A DNA stretch of 64,000 bases from Xiphophorus maculatus (lineage: Eukaryota; Chordata; Actinopteri; Cyprinodontiformes; Poeciliidae): positions 13,713,373 to 13,777,372 of the forward strand of contig NC_036443.1 of the NCBI RefSeq assembly GCF_002775205.1. Reading direction: 5' to 3'. A program made the translations under genes and the position numbers. The notes beneath the pieces are model-generated. The model was not told the DNA's origin and searched no databases. It saw only the letters and a program-made list of their open reading frames with translations. This document shows, in pieces, positions 36,601 through 48,600 of the stretch. How positions within the stretch are numbered: position 1 is the first letter of the stretch; each line of letters begins with the position of its first letter.

Positions 36601-39600
36601 AGCTATGCAGAAGCCCACGGACTCGCTGAAGAAAGAAGCTTTCTCTTTGGTGTTTAAAAAGCTCTGCTGTTTGGCGATTTTCAATTGCATTCTTGTTTAT
36701 CTCGTGTTGTGGACCTGCGGTTAGTTGGGCTCACTGTGATTTAAACGTGAGAGCACCAAGAACGTTTATCCAATCTGTGAAGTTAGGCTCATTCTAAAGC
36801 CAGGTGTAAGAAAAGCAGAGGCCTAAAGTCATATCTGTGTCAGATATGATTTAAGCAAGATGTTTTTGTATTTGATTGGATGTAAAATTAATATTTTTGA
36901 ATGACTCAGACAATCTTGAATCTGATACAGAATCTGTGGAGGGAGGCAAAGATCACAAGACTGTTAGGAGGCTTTTCAAACTCAAAGACCTGGAGCAGCG
37001 ACAAGATAAATCATCCAAATGCTAATAGAAACATTCGGAAAGCTGCTCAGCAAACATAAGGATCATCCATTGATGACTTAGAATGAGTTAGATAAACATT
37101 AACAAGCCATTTAAAAAAAGAAAAATTAAACACGCCGACCTTTCTGAAAATGTGTACTCTTTTTGAGAGATGCTGTCTCATTTCCTCTCAGAAACAAACT
37201 TCTTGGTTGAATGAAACTCATTTTAAACCTAAATCAGTCAGGGATGTGAATTGTTTGGGGATTAACTGCAGTTACACTGCATTTGAATATGTTTTAATTT
37301 TAAGTCTCATTACTTATGCTGTTTTGTCTAAATAAAAAAAGAAAAAGTAATTAAATTATGCATATAATCTTCGACCTGGTGACATTATTTTCTAAATAGC
37401 ATCAACGACTCCTTTTTCCTCATTGCTCTGCTTTATGTCAGTGCGTGTATGCTGCTCACTGGATTTACTTAGCAGCTTTCAATAAAGCTTCACTTTTACT
37501 GAGCAGAGCAGAGCAGTAGGCGATGTTGGGGTAACGGCGATACAATAACCACTCAGTGCAATGAGTCACAGGAAGAGTGAACACAAAAAGAGCAACTCAT
37601 GTTGATGTAATCAGTCTCTTATTGTTTGGATTTGCAGCCCCATAATTGCTTGTTTTTTTTCTGTGGCAGACTGAGTGTAGATGTAAGTTTACAGGTTTAT
37701 AATTGTTATCAATTGCTATTTATTCAGCAACCACTAATTAGTGCACGCGCTGATAGCAGGAGATGCATTTTATGAACCTATCTGGATTCAGATGCTTTTG
37801 GACCAATGTCTTCTTGATGAGCATCGCGCGGCCTCTGGTTTTATTGCCTCTCTGCTTCAACAGATTGCTCCAACAATGTGTGATTGAGGGCCGTGTGATG
37901 TCAGGAGGTATTGGTTGTTGAGCATGGATGAATGGATGTGAGGAGGTGGAAGTCAGAGGGTTTAATGATGAGCCTATAGTGAAGGCGGGGGAGGAGGGTC
38001 AGTGTGAGGCTGGGCGACTCTGGTGCTGGTGTGTCACCAACTCTCATCAGTTCAATAAGTGCGAGAGAGACGATGGAGAGCAGATTAATGGGATGCTAGC
38101 AATGAGATGAGGGAGGAAGGTAAATGGGTGAAAGGAAGTGGAGGGTGGTTGAAAAACTGGGATTTTATGAAGTTATGTATGTGGATGCAGTGACAGGAGA
38201 AAGTATTTGCCTCCATAAAGCTTTCTTCTGCTGTTATGTTTTGTCACACCAAAACGTTTCAGATCATCAAGCAAATTTTGATGTCAGTCCTTGTATCTGC
38301 AAGTGCAGCGAATTCTTTACGTCACCCTGGAGGAATTTTCTTCTTTGCAGAATTAAATTGTTTAGAGCATGAGCAAAACATCAGCTCTTTTAAATTTATG
38401 TCTGGACTTTAACTAGGGCACTCAAAAACCTTAATTTTGTTATTTTATTTAACACTTTCATAGATGGACTGCTGCAAAACTCAACTGAGCTTGAGTTTAG
38501 GGTCATGAACTTATCAGTCGGTCGTCTTGTTTTCTAGTAGAGAGCAGAATTCATTGTCCGGTCAATTATGTTTTGGTGTGAAAGAAAATTAGATAACACT
38601 TTATTTGACGAGGCGTGTATAACACTGACATGACACTGTCATAAACATGACATAACAGATGAAGGAGTCATAATGAATGTCTGTGACTGTTGTCATGAAG
38701 CGTCATTCGGTAAATAATGACACTTGTAATACAAAGTTGTTCTATAAGTTGCATACCAAATGACACTTCATAACAGTCACAGACATTCATTAAGACTCCT
38801 TCATGATCATAAGGTGTTATGTCATGTTTATGACAGTGTCATGTCAGTCTTATGCACACCCCGTCAAATAAAGTCTTACTGAAAAGTATAACAAGTCATC
38901 TTGGTTCTGTAGCATCACACTACCACTAAAATGCTAACTTTATTTTTGTCTGACATTCAAATTTGTTTGCTGATCTAAAACATAAGTGTGACAAAAATGA
39001 CATTATTTCCCTGAGATGTAGCGGAGATGTTTTAAAAAGTCCTTGATATGAAACAGTGGTGCTCATAGAGATTTTAACATGAAGATATGTTTGGAAAAAA
39101 AAAAATTGCACATCTTGAGTTTTGTTGATGCTTAGTTCTCATCATTATTGTTCGCATTCCTGATAGAGACTAGTGAAAAGTGCTGCAATAAAAACAGAAT
39201 TATTATCTCTCACTAAAATGTTTGGAAAATGAAAACTTTTGTTTTGATTACATTTATTCAGAAAGTAAGAAAATCCTACATTTTGAATTTTTTAAATAAA
39301 ACCCTTGATGCCTCTACTTTTGATGATATGAAACCAGTGACAACCTGCTTTCAGTTTTCCTGGAGAAGGTGCAAAATGTTTATTTAAATTCAGTTTAAAG
39401 GATTAGACACAATGTTCCCGAGAGTTTTTGGAAAAGAAGCAGCCCACAGCATCATAAATCCACCACCATGCTTAACAGTGGAGTTCAGGGACTTTTTTCA
39501 GCATTAACACCTGTATATTTGTTGCCAAATAAAAACCCCAGTCTTATCTGACTACAGCAAACAGATCCTATTAAGAGTATATAAAAATTGTGTTCTTATG

Positions 39601-42600
39601 TTTGTTATGTTTATTTTGGTTAGTCAAAAACAGTTTTAAGATAAGATTTTATTTATATTGCATTAGCACTTTATATGACAAAAAGGAGTATTTTCTAGAA
39701 AATTGACAGATAGATCTAATGTGACACTTTGTTGGTAAGTCTGGGTGACTAGTCAATTTCCTGTCTTAGTTTAATTGAGTTAATAAAAGCAATTTACTTT
39801 AGATAATGCTGATTTTCCGTCACTCTTTACAAAATGACTGTAGTAACATTAAAAGGTTTGATTTTTCAAAAGATTTTCAGTGTGAGATCATGCAGATGAT
39901 AAATTGATTTTTACACATCTTTACCGCGTGTGCTAATCAGCATCACAGATGTCACATACTGTAAAGTTAGAGTTCTAATTTATGTTTCATTTAAGCCATC
40001 TCAACGTGCTAAATGATAGCAGCTACAGTAATTCGCCTCAGCGCAGGATGTGTTTATGTTCGCCCTGTAAGAATGTCTCCTGTGAGTTTCTCCCTGGACG
40101 GAGCTGAGGCTTTCCCTGCTCTTCGTGTAGCAAAGTCATCATCTTCCCAAAGGGCTGCGAGCGTTGTCATGGCTGATCCCTGCTCTACAGCAGTACAATG
40201 CTGATGCTGTTTCAATCACGAGTTAATAAATCCCTATTATTCAGACTGGTTCTTATTGTGTTTATTTGCCTGTAATTAGCTTTTCGTGTTGTATGTCCTT
40301 TTCTAATCCAAGACCCAAAAGAAAACCCAGCTGAATAAAAAAAATGAACATGGTTCCCGAAGGGAGAGAGTGCGCTCGTGTTACAGGAGCATTATTCATC
40401 CAGCTGGAGAGTCAGAAAGGATTGAGAGTCAGCTTACTATTAGCGCAGGCTGCATTTAGCACAGAGCATGTATGAATAAGCGCCCAGCGTTTATACAAAC
40501 AGCACAGGTATTGTTGTGGAACAGGTGGGCTCCCTCCATACAGTCAGTGTAAACTATCACATATATTAAATGTTTACATCTAAAAAAAAGGGCATTTAGA
40601 GGGTTTACACAGATTTAACAAAAGAGCAAACAAAGTCCCTCAACATCTATTAGATACTTTTCCTGGACATGTTGCTCTGTGTGAATGGTTGATTTTATAA
40701 ACGCAATTGTGTTGGGTACTGAATGACAAATAAAATAAAATCTTTACATTTATTTAAAATACCTAAGAGGCTGCCCTCCCATGGAGGTGTGCACAGCACT
40801 GTCACAGCGCCTCCTGCTGTCAGTGACGGGCTTGACTCCTGTAATCACACTGTAAAAATAAACGTCTCTAATTTATGGTATAATATCGGCACCTGTGGTT
40901 GCCAGAATTTTACCGTATTTGTGCAGTAAATACGGTAAAATTTTACAGTATTTAAAATGTTCAATGATTAAAATTTTCCAGAATTTTACTGTATAAATAC
41001 AGTTTAAATACAGATGCTGGTATTTTACTGTAAATTAGAGACTTTTATTTTTACAGTGTAGGATCCCAGCATGATTGGTTTAGTTTAAAAAAAGTTTTGA
41101 TTTCTAGGAAATGTACTCCCATCTGCAGGAATAGCAAACAGTTTTAACTTTTTATTGTGATAAAAATAACATGATAATTTTAAAAAACTTAAGAAAATTA
41201 TATAATAATGTGCCAGAATATTCTGGTTTTCTTCTAAAGTCAGGGCGGGTGTAGAGATCTACACTGACCATTATTTTCTTTGACATACAAATACACACCA
41301 AGGATAAATGACAGAATGATCGTGTTACTGTTCTGAACCCAGTTTTTTTTAAAGCATGTCACTTTTGGGAGGTGACTGACATTTCATCGTCCGTTGTCAG
41401 TGGTTTCAATATTAAGGAAAAAGGAAAACATGGCATTATGGTAATTAATGTTGATTATCTGTCTCAAACAGGGAGTGGCAATCATCTCTCTCTTCTTCAT
41501 CCTGGTGTCCATCACTACGTTCTGCTTGGAGACGCATCAGGCCTTCGACGTAAAACAAAACATTACAGAGCTTGTCACAGAGGGAAATATCACGCGAATG
41601 GAGATCAGGGATGAGACCGTCACCAACCCAAAGCTCATCATGGTGGAGGGAATCTGTGTGGTGTGGTTTACCTTCGAGTTCCTGGTCCGAATCATCTGCT
41701 GTCCAAACAAACTGGCCTTCATCAAGAACACACTCAACATCATTGACTTTGTGGCCATCCTGCCTTTCTACCTGGAGATGAGTTTGAGGGGTCTGTCATC
41801 CAAGGCGGCCAGCAACGTGCTGGGTTTCCTCCGCGTGGTGCGCTTCGTGAGGATTCTGCGGATCTTCAAGCTCACGCGTCACTTTGTGGGCCTGCGCGTG
41901 CTGGGTCACACGCTGAGGGCCAGCGTCAACGAGTTCCTCCTGCTGGTTATCTTCCTCGCATTGGGAGTGCTCATCTTTGCCACCATGATTTACTACGCCG
42001 AGCGCATTGGAGTCACCTACAACCCCAAGATTGAAAATCACTTCAAAAACATCCCCATCAGCTTCTGGTGGGCGGTGGTCACCATGACGACGCTGGGCTA
42101 CGGGGACATGTATCCACAGACATGGCTGGGTATGATGGTGGGGGCGCTGTGTGCTCTGGCCGGCGTGCTGACCATCGCCATGCCCGTCCCGGTCATCGTG
42201 AACAACTTCGGCATGTACTACTCACTGGCAATGGCGAAGCAGAAGCTGCCGAAGAAGAAGAAGAAGCACACCCAGAACCCAGACGCGCCGACCGACTCGG
42301 CCTCCTTTGTGAAATCGGAAACAAACTCACACATAGACAGCACTCAGAGCGACACGTGTCCGCTGGCGGCGGAGGAGAGCAGCAGCAGGAACCGCTCAGG
42401 TGAGGCCAACATTTCACACTAAAGGGCCAGTCCAACCAAAATGCACTGCAGTCTTTGCATGCCGTTTGATTTTTTATTTTTTTATTTATTTTTGGAGCTC
42501 AATGCCTTAAAGAGCTCAGAGGTTTTGATCTGTGGTTCTTTTATTAGATTTTATTTTTTCGATAATATCCTACCTGCGGAGTAGGATAGTCACTCTGGTG

Positions 42601-45600
42601 TTAAGGCTGCACAATATATAGCACGTTTCTTGTAATATCACTGTTTACATTGTGAATATGGCGAATAAATACCCAGACTATCATACACTTATGTTTTCTA
42701 TGTCTGCAGTATAATTGTTCATTGTTTAAACAAATTATTATTCAAGTATTTAAGTTTAGGATTCTTTATTTCTCCACCTGAAAACAGGAGACTATTCATG
42801 ATGAATACTATGTATCTTCTACGGTACGGAGCCCTCTAGGGGACATGGGGAATTTTTTTTCTTTTGCGTTACCTCGCAAAACTTTTGCGTTCCCTCGCAA
42901 AACCTTTTGCGTTACCTCGCAAAACTTTTGCGTTACCTCGCAAAACTTTTGCGTTACCTCGCAATACTGTACTGGTCAGTTATGCAGCATAATTGAATAC
43001 TGCAAGCCTTTCCTACGGTGGGCGCTGTACTTTCTGCTTTAATATAAGGTTATGTGAGGTATTTCCATGAATTTTAGTATCTTTTTGTGAAATATCTGAA
43101 GTTTTATATCTTTCTTTAGGATAGAAAGGCACCACAAACCTACGATATAAACAGAAACCTTCCGTAAGTAGGAAAGAAATAAAAATACATTATAATTTGG
43201 ACTATTTCTGAGTAATTATCGCGGGTAATAAATCATCTGACAGTTTTGATTGTGTCTCTGTTGTGTTCGTAGTCTGAATGGTTTAAAGAGCTGCTTTCAG
43301 TGCCGCTCCATCTTCGCCTTAACAGATATAAACATTCAATAAAAAATAAATCGATTTTCAATCAGTGTTTTGCACCAAACAGTTTTTACTGTTAACAAGT
43401 TTTTATTATTAAACACACGACAAACTAATGATGGTAAAGGGCCGCACTGGGTTAACTCGGGGAATCTCATCTGTCCGTGTATCAATCAGCTCCAAACCTT
43501 TTCTTTGTTCTGTCACAATTATCGATTTATTCCATTTTGATGATCAGGTTCCAAACTTTGCAAGGACTGACCGCCCCACTCACCGCTTCCTAATACACAC
43601 AAAGCCAGTATCCTTCCCATTCATACCTGGTGACGTCACTCCCACGTCGACACACCTAAGTGTCAAAGCCGCTGCTCCTGTCATATCAATAATTACTTAT
43701 TTCATTCATAAGGCTCTTACAGAGCCTCAGTGAAAACGTGTTTATTATTATTAACTGTTTGGTGCAAAACACTGATTGAAAATCGATTCATTTTTTACTG
43801 AATGTTTATATCTGTTAAGGCGAAGATGGAGCGGCACTGAAAGCAGCTCTTTAAACCATTCAGACTAGAACACAACAGAGACACAATCAAAACTGTCAGA
43901 TGATTTATTACCCGCGATAATTACTCAGAAATAGTCCAAATTATAATGTATTTTTATTTCTTTCCTACTTACGGAAGGTTTCTGTTTATATCGTAGGTTT
44001 GTGGTGCCTTTCTATCCTAAAGAAAGATATAAAACTTCAGATATTTCACAAAAAGATACTAAAATTCATGGAAATACCTCACATAACCTTATATTAAAGC
44101 AGAAAGTACGGCGCCCACCGTAGGAAAGGCTTGCAGTATTCAATTATGCTGCATAACTGACCAGTACAGTATTGCGAGGTAACGCAAAAGTTTTGCGAGG
44201 TAACGCAAAAGGTTTTGCGAGGTAACGCAAAAGTTTTGCGAGGTAACGCAAAAGGTTTTGCGAGGGAACGCAAAAGTTTTGCGAGGTAACGCAAAAGTAT
44301 TGCGAGGGAACGCAAAAGTTTTGCGAGGTAACGCAAAAGTATTGCGAGGTAACGCAAAAGTTTTGCGAGGTAACGCAAAAGAAAAAAAATTCCCCATGTC
44401 CCCTAGAGGGCTCCGTAGTAATCTTCTAATACCACAAAACCACTGTGGTTGGCTTTCAGATTCCAGAGTCGTTGCATTTTTCCGACAGATGCTCTGCGTT
44501 TACTCATATAGACAGAAATCCACCGTGATCAAATTACTGCCCATAACATCTCAGTCAAATTGGATTTCATCACAGCAAAAATGCTGCTTTTTATGCAATG
44601 TGCCTCAGCCGTGGTCTGGATCTACGGGGAATCCTTAATAATAGCTCTGGCTTTCTTGCCGTCGTGTTTTCGTCTCCACGCCAGACTCCAAACAGAACGG
44701 GGACGCGAATGTGGCCCATTCAGACGAGGAAGGCTGCAGTCTGACCCAGCCGCTGTCCCCCAGTGAGAAGTGGTCGCTGCACTGCTCCAGAGGACGAGGC
44801 AAGAACAAGGAGGGCACCTGCTTCATCCTAACGTCGGGAGAGCCCAGCATCCATGTTGGTGGGTTACATCACCTCAAGTTTCATTTAGCTCAGTTCAAGT
44901 AAATCCAATCCAATGAAATTTACTTCAGTTCAGTCTAATCCTAATCCTGTTCAATTCAAGTTGTTTAGTAAAGATTCAGTTCACTCTTTATAAAATGCAG
45001 TTTCAGTTTAATTAAGTTTAGTTCGGTTTTTATAAAAACCCCAGTTCAGCTCAGTTCACTTAAATTAACTTAGAATCCATTATGTCTTTACTGTTGGTCT
45101 TTGATTTCTTTAATTATAATTGCCATACTTGGGAATCAAAGTTTTTTTTTTTTTTATAATTAAACTAAGATGTTGGTATCTGATTGCAAATGAAACAGAT
45201 AATTAATTAATGAAACAATAGTCATAGTGACATTGAAATATAATTCAATATATTTGAATTATATATATATTTATAATATATATATTTATAATACGATATA
45301 TATTTTTCAACAAGAAAACAAACGTAATATGAAAACATATTTAGCAATCAAAGGAAAACCCTCTTTTTGGATTAGAGATATTAAACTCACAACTCCAGTC
45401 TCAAAATATCTTGATTGGCTTCCTGTCTGTTGTTGCATTGATTTAAAATCTTTATTGCTCACATTTAAAGTTTTAAATGATCTAGCTCTGTCTGATTTGT
45501 GCAATCTTCTCTCAGCAGCCACACACCTTTAAGAGCATGTTCCCAGATTAAAGTTAAATCATAAAGGTGATCTACGTGTCCACAATGCTCAGCATAGATT

Positions 45601-48600
45601 CATTTAAATGTCTTTTAAAAACTTACTTATTTTTCATAACCTTTGACTGCTAAATAGATTTTGGAAATCCTAACAATCTTGTTTTTAATCACAGTTTTAT
45701 ACCATTTTGTATTTTATGATTGTCAGCTTAGCTATAAAAGACTTCTGTCAACCGTTGTTGTTTTAAATGTGCTAAGTAAATAAATTTGACATCTGCATAT
45801 TTTGGTAATCTCAACTAACCCATTAAATGTCAGACAGAGTGAAAAAAATATATCTCATAAATATTTGAATTCAACTCTATCTGCCAAAACTGATGCCGTT
45901 TTCTTTTCTTTTGTTTTTTCCCCGCCTACGTGTTACAACTTGTCACCAGCTTGCAACAAATAACATTAATCAACACTCAGTGAGTGATGGAGCTTTCAGG
46001 AAATACATTCAAGTACAAAGTCCATGTAATGGGCTGTTGAAAAAAACATGCAAACTCTCTCGGGCCACCAGCTGTAGTAAGTACTCCATTTATGAGGCCT
46101 GTTTTTATTTCTCCCAAAGCAATAAGGCTAATGACCTCTCCGAGTGAAATGCAATTTAGCAAAGTGCAAAAAATATATATATATATATAGATATAGATAT
46201 GTGAAATGTGAGGCGTTCTAAGGGTGTTTGGTGATCTCAGAAAAAATGGTGGGATCTCTGTTTTAAATGAGTTTGATGTTGCTAAATCTGAAATAATTAC
46301 AGGAAAAAAATTATTATTGTTTTGCTAATCAAGCAAAAGATGTAAAGGAAAGAGAAAATGCACAGATTACCCTCTACTTTTAGATCGTCTTCCCTTCTTC
46401 ATCTGAAACAAGTAAAGTGAGCATCTTCACGTAGCTGCAGCTACCTGTCTGAGGAAAGTTGTCCGACTTTTTTCTTTCAGTTGACAAGATTCAGGGATTT
46501 CTTGCATGTTTCTCCTGTTTCTAAAGTTTCTCAAAAGACTCTGATGAAGCAACTTATCTTCCAATTTCTAGTGATTAGCAAGCCATTAGTGGTTTTACTG
46601 GTATGGTTTAGGTCACTGTCATGTTGCAGGGTCAGCTTAACCAGACTCATCAGATGCTACAATCGTTTTTCTGAAGGTCTTTTGATCTCACCATAGTGTT
46701 TGCTCTCCTGTCAGTCAAGATAACAACAAAATAAACTGTCCCTATTTTTGTTTTTAAATCCTAATACTATACTGTGTGGATCTTTTCCCATTAAACACCA
46801 GATGTGTTTTGGTGCCCTGTGTCAAATCAGCAGCGGTGCAAGAGAAACATTAGTTTTCGTCAGCACAGACAGAAAGATGATGCAATTACAGCTCCAAAGC
46901 TCTTTTATTGATTTTCTATTGATCTGAAATGTAAAAAATGACACAGAGCTGCCTGTAGTGACTCCTGGTAGCAGAGATTCCTCAGCTCACGCTGACGACA
47001 CTGTCGTCCCCATCAGCTTAAAAACTGAAGTTCTTAAACTGTGAAATCAAACTGAACTAAACTCAGTTCAATGGAGCCCGTTTTGATAAATGAATTGAGT
47101 GTAGAAGAGGATTTGAGGTGCTTAGTATTTGTAATCCCACAAAAGGCTTTTCCTTTGATTGCTAAATATGTTGCGCACGTTACTGTTTTTTAACAGCTGC
47201 TTCGTTTCAACGTATTTCCACACCCTGCAGTGATGACTAATTTCTAAAGAGTTACAATAGTCCAGGTGAGAGCTTATAAAAACATGAAGCACCTTCTTCA
47301 GATCCTTATAGGAGAGATAACTCTTTTCTATCTCTGGAAGTCATTGCAGACCTCCACAAGTCTGGTTTGTCCTTTGGTACAATTTCCAGATGCTTAAAGG
47401 TTTAACACTCATCCGTTCGTGCAATTTTATTCTTTTATTCTTAATGTCAAACAACTTTCAAGTGTAAATGAGATGAGGGATATGTAAAAATAATGGAGGA
47501 AAAATAATCTGAAAGCGTGAAAAAACCCCCCCTAAAATTTCAGGTTCTCTTGTGAAAAAGTGAGAAAAAGAGACACAAGTGACAAAATGCTGATGAAAGC
47601 CAGAACATCCCAGAACTAATCTGTGATGGAAAGAGAAGCGTGTTAATTGAATCCAGTGGTCTGTATCTGGTGAGCATCTGTATAACAGCATCCTGTTCTA
47701 TTACAGGATCATCTCACATGCATGTGTCTCTTATTAGCCAACATTATCTGAAAGAAAGGTCATTCTATTAACTCACATTTCGCTCCAGCTCGAGATGTTT
47801 CCATGTAGAGGTACTAGGCTAAATTTAGCTTGCTTCCTTTCTTGTTTGATATGACTTGTTGATAATTTTGCTTATAGTTTATTTTAATTGTAGTTAATTG
47901 TGAGTGGAGAAAACCTACATCCTGCTGCTGTCCTATTTCATAAATATTTCTCATACATGTGCTGCTGATTAACCACCATTATCAGAAAAAATGGATAAAA
48001 TTCAAAATTCAAAGTCTCATTTTTTTTTCCAAGCATGAAAAAAGCTGCCTGCCTGTGGCTGCAGCCATTTTCAGTGGGCTTGTTGTAAATAGATTATGAC
48101 TCAGTGGCTCTGGTCTTCAGTGCTGTGCCCATGGGGGCTTGGGCTGCTTGATACCAGAGAGTTGCCGGGTAAAAGGTATGGATAATATTTCACCAAAGAG
48201 GTATGAATTGCTGCAGAGCAAGAGATGGATGGATGGATGGATGGATGGACGGACGGATGGACATCTGGAGATGCTCTCAGAGTTAACAGTAAAGGGAGGC
48301 TTACAGCACCAACAAATGGTTGACTTGAATAAAGTCAGCACAGGAAGCTTCTTCAATACTTAATGCCGTGTTTTTATACATGTAGAACCAAACACTTTCA
48401 AAATGCATTCGTAGAGTAGAGTGCACCATGAGAGTGAGTGAGGATGTGCAAACAAGCAGAGGAAATGTTCCAGATGAACCTGGATATTCCTCAGAGACTC
48501 TTCTGGATAAATTGGAAGATTGATTTTTTTTTTCCTCACTAGTAGGTTTCCATTAACAGCACAAAGATGCAAAGCAGAGCCTTTTGTCAACCTCAGAGGT

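Larger units (their letters stand above)
25222..41471 (+). other. kcnc4 intron 1 (16.2 kb), repeats only
   Basis: Bounded by the donor GTGAGT and the acceptor CAAACAG. I found no other gene on either strand. Besides the repeats listed separately, there is an A/T-rich patch of repeated TCAAACAAAAAAT-like motifs at about 25610-25750. The remaining sequence is unremarkable AT-rich intron. Reading frames in it have no family resemblance except for transposase relics. Confidence 0.7.
42822..44420. mobile_element. Foldback transposon in kcnc4 intron 2
   Basis: About 1.6 kb with long terminal inverted repeats: left arm about 42825-43418 (594 bp), right arm about 43735-44417 (683 bp). The outer ends share TACGGAGCCCTCTAGGGG. 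Arms are near-identical except that the left arm has an extra ~20 bp near its inner end and the minisatellite copy number differs. The ~315-bp centre encodes nothing recognisable. The octamer ATCTTCTA flanks both sides (42814-42821 and 44421-44428), a likely 8-bp target duplication, which would fit a hAT-type transposase. I do not know the family. Confidence 0.85.

Noticed and set aside
41448..41471. Extension of kcnc4 exon 2 to an upstream start at 41448
   Set aside because: The acceptor CAG at 41469-41471 and the match of the following residues to Kv3 S1 show the exon starts at 41472; the preceding codons are intronic.
44170..44382. CRISPR-like regular repeats
   Set aside because: Units are contiguous without unique spacers and the genome is eukaryotic; it is a minisatellite.
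44094..44397. Open frames with repeated FALPRKT-like peptides
   Set aside because: They come from the 21-bp minisatellite in the foldback element and are not protein-coding.
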